DNA of 64,000 nucleotides from Thalassospira lucentensis (GTDB lineage Bacteria; Pseudomonadota; Alphaproteobacteria; Rhodospirillales; Thalassospiraceae). The stretch is taken from NCBI RefSeq assembly GCF_032921865.1, contig NZ_CP136684.1:7501-71500 (forward strand), in the 5' to 3' direction. Made by a program: the position numbers and the translations under genes. Position 1 is the first letter of the stretch. Each line of letters begins with the position of its first letter. Under the pieces are notes generated by a model, which saw only the letters and a list, made by a program, of their open reading frames with translations, was not told the DNA's origin and did no database searches. Of the stretch, positions 1 to 8,361 are shown piece by piece.

Positions 1-68
1 CGGGCGCGCAAATCTTCGGTTACCTGATCGGTAATGGTGCGGCGGGTAAAACGCGGTGATGCGGTCAT
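1..68 (-). CDS. GntR-family transcriptional regulator, N-terminal fragment (cut by window edge)
   Basis: Only the first 22 codons are visible, read leftward from an ATG at 68. The peptide begins MTASPRFTRRTIT and continues DQVTEDLRA, which resembles the start of the winged-helix DNA-binding domain of GntR regulators (V-x-x-x-L just before the first helix). It sits directly downstream of the hydroxyproline genes on the same strand. A perfect GntR-like palindrome lies upstream of that cluster, so a local regulator is expected here. The family call rests on a short fragment plus context and is tentative; the effector domain (FCD or UTRA) is outside the window. Confidence 0.4.
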   Translation of the reverse strand, partial: MTASPRFTRRTITDQVTEDLRA

Positions 69-239
69 TTTGGCTCTTTTTATCTGTCCTGTGCGGTATC
101 GGGCCCGGCTTCATATCCCCAAACGTCACCGCCCCCTTTTTCTAGTCATACCGATGCGTTGGTTTAGGCGCAATACAATTGCAATCATGCCGCTACGGTA
201 TCAGGGGTTTGCCAATAGAAACCGGCCCCGACCAAACGC

Positions 240-1241
240 CTATTTCACTATAAATCCATGTGCGTAAGGATCACGATCATCGATGAAAATCGTATTGTAG
301 CCATGCTTGCGTGCCCAGCCTTCGATCCCGGGTACCACCGCGTCATAGTCGTCGACTTTTGTCTGTTCGACGACGGTGACACGGAACTGCGACCCGATAA
401 TGCTTTCATGGACCAGCTCATGCGCCGGATCCCACTGCCCCTTGCCGACCAATTGTGCCAGACGCGCAGAAGAGCCGGTTCCACAGGGTGAACGGTCAAT
501 CCCCTTGTCGCCATAAAACACCGCATTGCGATGGGTGCTGTCAGGCTGGGTCGGCTTGCCGGTCCACTGTATATGTGACAGGCCCTTGATATCGGGGTGA
601 AGAGGATGAACGAACTCGGCAATCTCGTTCAGACGGCGACGAAGTTCCGGGCTGACACGCTGAAAATCACCCACCGTGTAATCGGCCATATCGCGAAAGT
701 TTTCCTGCGGTTCGACAATCGCATAGAAATTCCCGCCATAGGCGACATCCACCCTGATCGGGCCGAAATCGGGACAGTCGACCTCGATATCGGTTTTGTA
801 AAGGAAGGATGGCACATTGGTCAGTTTGACCAATTCCACGTAATCGCCAACCTGTTTATATTCGGCAATCACAAGACCGGCCGGTGTTTCAAGGCGCAGC
901 ACGCCCGGGGTCTTGGGCTTTACCAGACCTTCCTCGATCGCCATGGTGACAGTTCCGATCGTGCCATGACCACACATCGGCAGGCAGCCGGATGTTTCGA
1001 TAAACAGGATGGCAACGTCACAATCGTCGCGCGTCGGTTCATAAAGGATCGAGCCCGACATGATGTCATGGCCGCGCGGCTCGAACATCAACCCGGTCCT
1101 GATCCAGTCATATTCCGCCAGAAAATGCGCCCGTTTTTCGAGCATGTTTGCACCTTCAAGCTTTGGTCCGCCGCCTGCAACCACACGCACCGGATTGCCG
1201 CAGGTATGTCCATCAATACAGAAGAAGCTGTGTTTTGCCAT
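240..1241 (-). CDS. 4-hydroxyproline 2-epimerase (proline racemase family)
   Basis: A 333-residue proline racemase family protein. Both catalytic cysteines of the epimerase branch are present: Cys90 in MCGHGTIG and Cys253 in SPCGTG. The related trans-3-hydroxyproline dehydratases replace one of them, so an epimerase is the better call. It should convert trans-4-hydroxy-L-proline to cis-4-hydroxy-D-proline in the cytoplasm. The next genes upstream on the same strand encode an FAD amino-acid dehydrogenase and a DapA-like deaminase, the next two steps of the bacterial hydroxyproline pathway. The gap to the dehydrogenase gene is only 11 bases, so they are co-transcribed. Proline racemase itself is less likely given this context. 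Confidence 0.88.
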   Translation of the reverse strand: MAKHSFFCIDGHTCGNPVRVVAGGGPKLEGANMLEKRAHFLAEYDWIRTGLMFEPRGHDIMSGSILYEPTRDDCDVAILFIETSGCLPMCGHGTIGTVTMAIEEGLVKPKTPGVLRLETPAGLVIAEYKQVGDYVELVKLTNVPSFLYKTDIEVDCPDFGPIRVDVAYGGNFYAIVEPQENFRDMADYTVGDFQRVSPELRRRLNEIAEFVHPLHPDIKGLSHIQWTGKPTQPDSTHRNAVFYGDKGIDRSPCGTGSSARLAQLVGKGQWDPAHELVHESIIGSQFRVTVVEQTKVDDYDAVVPGIEGWARKHGYNTIFIDDRDPYAHGFIVK

Positions 1242-1252
1242 TTGGTGCGGCC

Positions 1253-2542
1253 TTATCCTTGGAAACGATCAATACGATACGGGGTCATGTTAATGGGGGC
1301 AGTCGCATCACTCACCAAATCGGCAATAAGCAGTCCGGTGGTGGCCGCCATGGTCAGGCCAAGATGACCGTGACCGAATGCGAAGAAGACATTTTCATGT
1401 TTGGGGCTTGCCGAAATCACCGGTTTGGAATCCGGCATCGAGGGACGGAAGCCCATCCATTCGGTGCCGCCTTCGGCGCTGAGCTTCGGAAGAACTTCTT
1501 TGCCTTTGGCAAAAAGAGCCTTGGCGCGATTATAATTGGGGGCGGCAACCAGCCCGCCAAGTTCAACGGCACCACCCACACGAATGCCCGTTTCCATCGG
1601 GGTCAGAACAAAGCTGTCATCAGCACAAATGACCATGCGCGACAGCCTGACACCATTATAGGGCACTGTTGTATTATAGCCGCGCTCGGTATCAAGAGGC
1701 ACAGAGGAGCCAAGTCGTTTGGCCAGCGTTTTTGACCATGCGCCACAAGCAATGACAATCTTGTCGAAGGTAATCTGATCGCCTTGTACCGTTATCACGG
1801 CACTCGGTTTGCCGTCGCGGTAAACGAAATCGGTAACCTCGGCATTCTGGAACTTCCCTCCACGTTCCAGAAAATGCTTGTAAAAGCCGGTAACAATTCG
1901 GAACGGGTCAAGAACCCGACCCCAGTCCTCCTCCATCACGCCGCAGGCGAAGATTGGGGCAAGATCAGGCTCAATATCCATGACCTCGTCCTTGGTTAGG
2001 TCACGAATTTTGACACCATTACGACGGCGAAGATCAATTCCATATTCGGCATCGCGGCGTGTTTTCTCGCTGCGATAAACACCCATGGCACCTTCTTTTT
2101 TAAATACCGCATCGGAAAGACCTGTTTCTGCGATCACCGGATCGTAATCTTGCCAGGCCCGGTTAAGAATAGCGGCAAGTTCGCTCGCAATCTGCTCCAC
2201 CCGGCTTTTCGAACTGGCAGCCAGAAAACGGATCAGCCAGGGCATCATTTTAGGCAAATAGGACCAGCGCACCGAAAGTGGCCCCAATGGGTCCATAAGC
2301 CAGCCGGGCACATTTGCCCAAACACCCGGCATGGCGATCGGCGCACATTCCGTAACCGCAATTCCGCCAGCGTTGCCAAAAGATGCTCCCATCCCCGGCT
2401 CCGCGCGATCGACAATCGTGACGTCATAGCCCTGCTTCAAAAGAGCCAAACCAACATTGACGCCAATGATCCCTGCACCAACGACAACAACATGCTGGCT
2501 TGCCTGCGCGGAAGATTGTGAAGCAGAAGAAGGTTTTGGCAT
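1253..2542 (-). CDS. FAD-dependent D-hydroxyproline / D-amino-acid dehydrogenase (DadA/LhpB-like)
   Basis: A 429-residue flavoprotein of the DAO/DadA family. The FAD-binding Rossmann motif VVGAGIIG lies at about residues 20-27, after a short Ser/Gln-rich lead. The C-terminal part carries the family's GFRPSMPDSKPV and GHGHLGLT segments, where the isoalloxazine is held. In this cluster it most likely oxidises cis-4-hydroxy-D-proline to 1-pyrroline-4-hydroxy-2-carboxylate, passing electrons to the respiratory chain. It is followed after 11 bases by the epimerase gene. A 177-base gap containing a long imperfect hairpin separates it from the upstream deaminase gene. A generic D-amino-acid dehydrogenase is the alternative. 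Confidence 0.82.
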   Translation of the reverse strand: MPKPSSASQSSAQASQHVVVVGAGIIGVNVGLALLKQGYDVTIVDRAEPGMGASFGNAGGIAVTECAPIAMPGVWANVPGWLMDPLGPLSVRWSYLPKMMPWLIRFLAASSKSRVEQIASELAAILNRAWQDYDPVIAETGLSDAVFKKEGAMGVYRSEKTRRDAEYGIDLRRRNGVKIRDLTKDEVMDIEPDLAPIFACGVMEEDWGRVLDPFRIVTGFYKHFLERGGKFQNAEVTDFVYRDGKPSAVITVQGDQITFDKIVIACGAWSKTLAKRLGSSVPLDTERGYNTTVPYNGVRLSRMVICADDSFVLTPMETGIRVGGAVELGGLVAAPNYNRAKALFAKGKEVLPKLSAEGGTEWMGFRPSMPDSKPVISASPKHENVFFAFGHGHLGLTMAATTGLLIADLVSDATAPINMTPYRIDRFQG

Positions 2543-2588
2543 ATTCTGGAGCCCTGCCTTTTGGTGTGCGCTTTTATCTTTGTTTTTC

Positions 2589-2660
2589 GTCTGGTATCAG
2601 ATGGCAGCAAACTCCCCTGCGAAAATCGGAGGAGAGTTCGCTGTTGCCATCAAATCAGAC
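2589..2660 (-). repeat. long imperfect intercistronic inverted repeat
   Basis: GTCTG at 2589-2593 pairs with CAGAC at 2656-2660, and GATGGCA at 2600-2606 pairs with TGCCATC at 2645-2651. Further pairing (AACTC with GAGTT) runs towards a loop around 2620-2627. It lies between the deaminase and dehydrogenase genes of the hydroxyproline operon. No T-run follows on either strand, so it is not a simple terminator. It may be an mRNA-stabilising or processing hairpin that sets different expression of the two cistrons; that role is inference. Confidence 0.5.
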
Positions 2661-2719
2661 ACAGATGCAATCACGCCTTGCGGCGTCGGATGCAATGAAT
2701 GCGTTGATTGCAAACCGAA

Positions 2720-3616
2720 TTAAAGTTTCGGGCGTGTATCGATGGCTTTCTGGATCGTTGCGCGGATACGCTCCATTTCCTCGCCAACCAGCGGCAGACG
2801 CGGAGCACGGACATGGGCCTTGCCCACGCCGGTCATTTCCTGTGCCAGTTTAATATACTGAACAAGCTTGGCATGAACATCCATGTGCAGGACCGGGGTA
2901 AACCAGCGATAGATTTCAAGAGCTTCCTTGTATTTTCCTTCGGAAAGCAGTTTCCAGAGTGCTACCGATTCCTGCGGGAAGGCGTCGGTAAAACCGGAAA
3001 TCCAGCCAACAGCCCCCAGAACCTGGGTTTCCATGACAAGGTCATCCATGCCGCAGAACAGAACGAAACGATCACCACAGGCATTATAGATGTCGGTAAT
3101 ACGACGCGGATCGCCTGAGCTTTCCTTGATCGCGACCAGGTTTTTCACATCGGCAAGCTGGTTGAATTCTTCCGGCTTGATATCGATGCGATAGGCACCC
3201 GGGTTGTTATAGATCATGATCGGAAGCTTGGTCTTGGCTGCGACCGAACGGAAATGCTCGATATTTTCGCGCGGATCGGCGGTATAGATCATGCCCGGCA
3301 GAAGCATCAGGCCGTCAGCACCAAGTTCCTCGCATTTCTGAACATAGCGAATTGCAGCCTGGGTCGAGTTTTCAGCAACACCCGACAAAACCGGAATACG
3401 GCCATTGGTAACTTCAACAGCAAGCTTCAGCACCGCGATTTTTTCTTCCGGCTCAAGGGCTGCGTTCTCGCCAACCGATCCCAGCATGACGAGGCCGTCA
3501 ACACCGGCCTTGATCAATGCTTCAATCTGGTGAGCGGTCATATCGTAATCGATTGAACCATCTTTATTCATCTGGGTGGCAACGGCAGGGAATACGCCAG
3601 TCCAGTTTACCTGCAT
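2720..3616 (-). CDS. DapA-family 1-pyrroline-4-hydroxy-2-carboxylate deaminase
   Basis: A 298-residue class I aldolase-like TIM-barrel protein of the dihydrodipicolinate synthase/N-acetylneuraminate lyase family. The Schiff-base lysine is Lys164 in VAIKESSG and the catalytic tyrosine is in MIYNNPG, about residue 136. The N-terminal GSVGENAALE matches the family's phosphate/carboxylate-binding loop. Next to an epimerase and a D-hydroxyproline dehydrogenase it should deaminate 1-pyrroline-4-hydroxy-2-carboxylate to alpha-ketoglutarate semialdehyde. The start is supported by AGGAGG 9 bases upstream. It is the first gene of the cluster and lies behind a GntR-like operator. True DapA is less likely because of this setting. 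The final pathway enzyme is not adjacent. Confidence 0.82.
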   Translation of the reverse strand: MQVNWTGVFPAVATQMNKDGSIDYDMTAHQIEALIKAGVDGLVMLGSVGENAALEPEEKIAVLKLAVEVTNGRIPVLSGVAENSTQAAIRYVQKCEELGADGLMLLPGMIYTADPRENIEHFRSVAAKTKLPIMIYNNPGAYRIDIKPEEFNQLADVKNLVAIKESSGDPRRITDIYNACGDRFVLFCGMDDLVMETQVLGAVGWISGFTDAFPQESVALWKLLSEGKYKEALEIYRWFTPVLHMDVHAKLVQYIKLAQEMTGVGKAHVRAPRLPLVGEEMERIRATIQKAIDTRPKL

Positions 3617-3716
3617 GGAAAGTAACCTCCTGATTTGGTCGCATGCCCCATTATCGGGTCAGACCGTTTGATCACCAAAACCCGTATATTTACAGGCCCT
3701 GGCTGCATTAATGCAT

Positions 3717-3728
3717 ATTGTATACAAA
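3717..3728. promoter_or_regulatory. GntR-type operator palindrome upstream of hydroxyproline operon
   Basis: ATTGTATACAAA contains the perfect 10-base palindrome TTGTATACAA (3718-3727), the form typical of FCD-type GntR operators. It lies about 100 bases upstream of the first hydroxyproline gene, and a GntR-like coding fragment follows the cluster at 1-68. The link between the two is inference. Confidence 0.5.
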
Positions 3729-3765
3729 AAATGAAATCTGATAGCAATGGAGAATTTCAGAAAAT

Positions 3766-3789
3766 AAAAAGGTCCCGATATACGGGACC
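3766..3789 (-). terminator. rho-independent terminator of the GT4 gene
   Basis: The stem GGTCCCG (3771-3777) and CGGGACC (3783-3789) encloses a five-base loop. On the minus strand it is followed by TTTTTATTTT. It lies 80 bases past the stop of the glycosyltransferase gene, which is read in this direction. Confidence 0.8.
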
Positions 3790-3868
3790 CTTCCTATAAT
3801 TCGAAGCGGTTGTTCTTTTAGGGGCTTGGCATTAAACGAATACGCGTTCCGCGAATAATGCCGTTAGC

Positions 3869-5014
3869 CTAAGCAGATATAATATCAAGCGTTTTTCGAA
3901 TGACCACGGCGTCACAAAGCTCCTGTTCGACCAAGATGCGTGCATTCCGCCCCAACGCCTCGCGCTTTGTATCATCTTCCATCAGGTCTTCAATCGCCTG
4001 CGCCAAAGCCCCAGCATCGCGCAGCGGAACCAGAAATCCTGTCTGGTTATGCTTGACGATTTCGCGGCAGCCGGGAACATCTGATGCCACCATCGCCAAA
4101 CCACTGGCAGCCGCTTCCAGCAGAGATTTAGGCAAGCCTTCACGCCATGAAGGCAAAACAGCAAGATCAGACTGTCTAAGTAAATCGGCGATGTCGCTTC
4201 GTTTACCAAGCCATTCCAACAATCCATCCTGTTGCCATTTCACAAGACTTTCCATATCAGCGGAATCTGGATTTGCCGGGTCAATATCCCCGACCAAAAG
4301 CACACGGTAACTGAATCCCCTGTCTTTCAGTATACCTGCAGCTTCAACCAGTTCAGCCAGCCCCTTGGACCATAACATCCGGGCGACAAAGATTGCTGTT
4401 TTACGCTCATCATGTCTTCTCTCTGGCTTTCCCGGACAGAATTGTCTGATATCTACACCTGAGCCGCGCACAAGCGAGAGACGCTTCTGACTAAACCCAA
4501 GCCCGCGCATCAACTCAAAGTCATCGGAATTCTGGACAATGACATGGATCGACGGCCACCGGGCATATGCGCGCATCAACATCGAAACCACCGAGCGAAC
4601 GAGGCGCGCCTTTGCTCCATTTGACACAAACATGAAACCAAGTCCGGTTACCATGTTTACCGAACGACGTACGCCGACCAATAGCCCTGCCAATGCAGAC
4701 AAAACAACACATTGAATTGCGACATTTATGACAATATCCGGTCGTTCGCGCCGGATCAGACATGCGAGTGCTTTAATCGTCTTCAATGATTTTATTGGAC
4801 TGAGTCCACCACGAGCAATCGGCACATCAACAACACGGAAGCCCTCGGCCCGGAGTTTCACCGCAGCTTCATTAGCATTACATGCGACGATCACCTCGTC
4901 ACCCCTCACAAGTGCAGCACGCCCCAAACCGAGACGATGAGAAACAAAGGACCAATCCTCTCCACAAACGAACATCAATTTACGTCTGCGCTGCATTGTC
5001 ACCGCTTTTTTCAT
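3869..5014 (-). CDS. glycosyltransferase family 4
   Basis: A 381-residue GT-B glycosyltransferase. The C-terminal half has the GT4 signature: donor-site EGLPKSLLE (the E-x7-E motif), preceded by LPSWR and followed by ASDVPGCREIV and GFLVP. The N-terminal Rossmann half begins KLMFVCGEDWSF. It probably transfers a sugar from a nucleotide donor onto a lipid-linked or surface glycan at the inner face of the membrane; donor and acceptor cannot be read from the sequence. It is divergent from the bi-domain oxidoreductase gene (139 bases apart), which also belongs to surface polysaccharide loci. Starts at 4996 or 4975 are also possible; 5014 has GGAAACGG upstream. Confidence 0.8.
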   Translation of the reverse strand: MKKAVTMQRRRKLMFVCGEDWSFVSHRLGLGRAALVRGDEVIVACNANEAAVKLRAEGFRVVDVPIARGGLSPIKSLKTIKALACLIRRERPDIVINVAIQCVVLSALAGLLVGVRRSVNMVTGLGFMFVSNGAKARLVRSVVSMLMRAYARWPSIHVIVQNSDDFELMRGLGFSQKRLSLVRGSGVDIRQFCPGKPERRHDERKTAIFVARMLWSKGLAELVEAAGILKDRGFSYRVLLVGDIDPANPDSADMESLVKWQQDGLLEWLGKRSDIADLLRQSDLAVLPSWREGLPKSLLEAAASGLAMVASDVPGCREIVKHNQTGFLVPLRDAGALAQAIEDLMEDDTKREALGRNARILVEQELCDAVVIRKTLDIISA

Positions 5015-5152
5015 GCTGCCGTTTCCGTGATTATGACATCGGCTTTGCTAAACGCCTGCCCAAGTTCCGTCAATGACGGATCGACCTGCACAAACCGATA
5101 TGATTTAATTCCTGTATTATATTTCATCCATAACGTGCATCGGGACGGTATT

Positions 5153-7252
5153 ATGACGGATATGCGGGCATTGTTGCGATTTCCCGGTGAAAGACGGATT
5201 GCTGTTACCGATTGTCCCGTTCCCGCCCTGTTGCCCGGCACCATCATGGTCCGTACCGAAATATCCGTCATCAGCACAGGCACCGAAAGACAGCAGGCAG
5301 ACGAAACCAAAGCATCCCTTATACGCAAGGCATGGCAACGGCCGGATTTGGTAGCATTGACCATTGAAAAGTTTCGCCGTGACGGGGCATTGGCAACGAT
5401 CAATGCTGTAAAGGGGCGGCTCGGCAGGCCGATGGCAACCGGATATGCCAGTTGCGGGATCGTTGTGGCGATGGCCAAGGATGTCACTGAATTTGATATC
5501 GGGCAGCGTGTTGCCTGTGCTGGTTTGGGCCATGCAAACCATGCCGAATACAATATTGTTCCGCGCAACCTGGCCTGCCCTGTCCCGGATGCAGTTAGCA
5601 GCGAAAAAGGCGCCTTTGCCACCCTTTACGCCATTGCCCTGCATGCCGTTCGGCAAGGCGAGCTTGTTATTGGGCATAGGGTTGCGGTGATCGGATGCGG
5701 TCTGATTGGCCAGTTGGTGACCCAAACGGCAATTGCGGCTGGTGCAATTGTAACCGCGATAGAACCTGCGCCGGAACGCCGGGAGATGGCGATGGCAGGC
5801 GGAGCCAGCAACTCGTATGCGGAAATCCGGAACGCGCCAGCAGATCAATTTGATGCTGTTTTGATTTGCACCAGCGGCAATGAAACCAGCACCATAATTG
5901 AAGCTGCGGCGCGACTTTGCCGGGATCGCGGCATCATTGTCTGTGTCGGAGACATCACCCCGAAGGCATCCCGGAACATTCTATATCGCAAGGAAATCAC
6001 GATACGGCAGGTGCGATCCTATGGCCCGGGCCGATATGACCCGAACTACGAGCAATTAGGACAGGATTACCCTGTAGGCCACGTGCGCTGGACCGTGAAA
6101 CGTAACATGCAAGCGGCCCTTGCCCTTCTTGAAAGCGGCAAACTGAACCCGACCCCGCTTGTTTCGCAACAGATTGATCTGGAAGATGCCGCCGACTTTC
6201 TTGGCTCCCCGCCAATGATGGCAACCGTCATCCGGTATCAGAATGTCGATAACCGCCCCAAAGCATATAAACCGGCAGCGCAGATCAATGCCGCCAGCAA
6301 CAGCACAATCGGGATCGGATTGATCGGTGCCGGGAATTATATGGTCAGTACCTTGCTGCCGCGACTAAGACGACAAGAGAACATCACAATCAAGGCCGTC
6401 GTTTCGCAGTCCGGCCTCTCGGCCCTTGCGATTAGGCGTCAATTTCCCGATGCGACCGCACTCTCCGCTGCCGAAGACATTCTTGCGAGTCCGGATATCG
6501 ACACGGTTTTCATTGCCACCCGCCATGACAGTCATGCCGACCTTGCCTGCAAGGCATTGAATGCAGGGAAACATGTCTGGCTGGAAAAACCGCTTTGCGT
6601 CAGCCGGGAACAGCTTGAAGCCCTGAGGAAAGTTGCGAAACAAAATAGCCCGCAAATCTTCATGGTCGGGCATAACAGGCGCTTCACCCCCATGGCGGCA
6701 ATGCTGAAAAAGCATCTGCCAAAAGGTAAAATACAATTTCGCTATCAGGTTCGTTCTGCTCCTATCCCCACCGACCACTGGCTTAACCGACAGGGACAGG
6801 GCGGTCGAACAATCGGCGAAATCAGCCATTTCATCGATCTGATTTCAACACTTGCCGAAACTGAACTGCTCAGATTGCAATGCGACTGGATTGACCGCGA
6901 AGCCGGAGACAGCATTTGGCATCTGACCTTCGCCGACGGATCGCGCGGCGAAGTTTCCTATCTGCTTGCCGCCCGAAGGAATACGCCAAAGGAAGTTCTG
7001 GAAGTATCTGCACCGGGCTTTGCCGCAATCATGAACGATTGGCGAAAACTGGTGATAAATGGCACGACAATCCTGCGAAAACCACTATTCGCCAGCCCGG
7101 ACAAGGGCCATGACGATGCCATTGCCGCCTTCCTCGATACAATTAAGTCAGGAATCCACGATCCTCGCATCCCCGGTATCGACGCAGAAATACATCTGAT
7201 GGATCAGATCCTTGGTGCCGCGAGTGGTGATAATCAATACGGACCGGCGTAA
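5153..7252 (+). CDS. bi-domain oxidoreductase (MDR/zinc-alcohol-dehydrogenase-like plus Gfo/Idh/MocA)
   Basis: About 699 residues formed by two oxidoreductase units. Residues 1-345 are a medium-chain dehydrogenase/reductase-like half with a Rossmann motif VIGCGLIG near 177. Residues about 385-699 are a Gfo/Idh/MocA half beginning IGLIGAGNY, with the family's EKP motif near 477. Such fusions are known from bacterial surface-polysaccharide loci, where they probably act on nucleotide-sugars; the substrate is unknown. The ATG at 5153 follows GGGACGG with good spacing. The open frame extends 72 codons further upstream but overlaps the divergent gene there. The stop overlaps the convergent AEC permease gene by 19 bases. 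Confidence 0.78.
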   Translation: MTDMRALLRFPGERRIAVTDCPVPALLPGTIMVRTEISVISTGTERQQADETKASLIRKAWQRPDLVALTIEKFRRDGALATINAVKGRLGRPMATGYASCGIVVAMAKDVTEFDIGQRVACAGLGHANHAEYNIVPRNLACPVPDAVSSEKGAFATLYAIALHAVRQGELVIGHRVAVIGCGLIGQLVTQTAIAAGAIVTAIEPAPERREMAMAGGASNSYAEIRNAPADQFDAVLICTSGNETSTIIEAAARLCRDRGIIVCVGDITPKASRNILYRKEITIRQVRSYGPGRYDPNYEQLGQDYPVGHVRWTVKRNMQAALALLESGKLNPTPLVSQQIDLEDAADFLGSPPMMATVIRYQNVDNRPKAYKPAAQINAASNSTIGIGLIGAGNYMVSTLLPRLRRQENITIKAVVSQSGLSALAIRRQFPDATALSAAEDILASPDIDTVFIATRHDSHADLACKALNAGKHVWLEKPLCVSREQLEALRKVAKQNSPQIFMVGHNRRFTPMAAMLKKHLPKGKIQFRYQVRSAPIPTDHWLNRQGQGGRTIGEISHFIDLISTLAETELLRLQCDWIDREAGDSIWHLTFADGSRGEVSYLLAARRNTPKEVLEVSAPGFAAIMNDWRKLVINGTTILRKPLFASPDKGHDDAIAAFLDTIKSGIHDPRIPGIDAEIHLMDQILGAASGDNQYGPA

Positions 7253-8175
7253 AGCACAATAAGCGGCAGTGTGATCACACTAATCAGCGTTGTAATCAGG
7301 ATCGTGGTCGAAGAACGGTCGATACAGACATTATAGCTGCCGGCAATGATTGCCACATTGGCTCCGGCGGGAAGGGCCGCAATCAGCACCACAATTGTCA
7401 GCCACAGCAGCTGCAGATCGAAAACAAAATGCGCAACCAGGAACACCAGAACAGGCTGCACGAACATTTTTGCAACCGTGCACAACATGCTTGCAGACAT
7501 ATTGCCGCGAACCGACTGACCATAAAGCCCGGCCCCGACCAGCAACAATGCAATCGTCGGGCCCGCGGTCCGGAAACGTTCCAACGTTCCATCAATCATT
7601 TCGGGCAATCGAAGATCAATCAGGGACGCCAGCACACCCAGAATAATCGCAACAATAATCGGATTACGCAGCACCCTAGCCACACTGCCAGCGACGTTTG
7701 GTAACCAATGCCCACCGCTGGAACGCGAACCTTCAACGATCATCACAGTCAATCCCAGCAAAGTCAGCGGATGGATCGACAGGATAATCAGAAGCGGCAC
7801 AAGCCCTTCTTCACCGTATACAGCCTGAACCAGTGGGATGCCGAGCAACACAATATTGGAAAAAACCCCACCCATTGCGGTGATTGCCGCCTCGTCCGTT
7901 CTGGCCTTCAGCCATGCACGCGCAACCATAAACACCAGAACAAAGTTAAGCAGGGCTCCGGCATAATAACTGCCCCATAAACGTAAGTCGAAATGTGCGC
8001 TGATGTCGGATTGCGACAGGGTTTGAAACAGCATTGCCGGGATAAAGGCGCTCATCGCAAGGCGGGCAAGGAACGGGATACCCTCGCGGCTGATGACGCG
8101 AAACCGGGTCAAAAGATAACCGCACAGGATCGTCAAAAAAACAGGTCCGACTTTTCCAACGATCAGATCAAGCAT
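7234..8175 (-). CDS. AEC-family (auxin efflux carrier-like) permease
   Basis: About 313 residues, hydrophobic throughout, with roughly ten predicted membrane spans in two five-helix halves. The layout and segments such as GVFSNIVLLGIPL and GANVAIIAGSYN match bacterial AEC transporters. Characterised relatives move malonate, malate or related organic acids; the substrate here is unknown. The start at 8175 is preferred because GGGGGA lies just upstream and the protein then begins directly with the first helix. A longer frame opens at 8223. The 3' end overlaps the convergent oxidoreductase gene by 19 bases. Confidence 0.82.
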   Translation of the reverse strand: MLDLIVGKVGPVFLTILCGYLLTRFRVISREGIPFLARLAMSAFIPAMLFQTLSQSDISAHFDLRLWGSYYAGALLNFVLVFMVARAWLKARTDEAAITAMGGVFSNIVLLGIPLVQAVYGEEGLVPLLIILSIHPLTLLGLTVMIVEGSRSSGGHWLPNVAGSVARVLRNPIIVAIILGVLASLIDLRLPEMIDGTLERFRTAGPTIALLLVGAGLYGQSVRGNMSASMLCTVAKMFVQPVLVFLVAHFVFDLQLLWLTIVVLIAALPAGANVAIIAGSYNVCIDRSSTTILITTLISVITLPLIVLYAGPY

Positions 8176-8361
8176 CTTTTCCCCCAGCCGCCTGATGACG
8201 GCCCCAAAAGGTCGCGCCAGCAATCAATAGCAGCAGTTCCATGAAAGTACGGGGAACATCCCGCAAAAAGAAAGGATGGTACCGCACGGTACCGTCCCGA
8301 TCTTACAAAGCAATTACGGCAATGACCAGCCTGTAAAACCGGCTGATGCAGCCCTGCCGGA

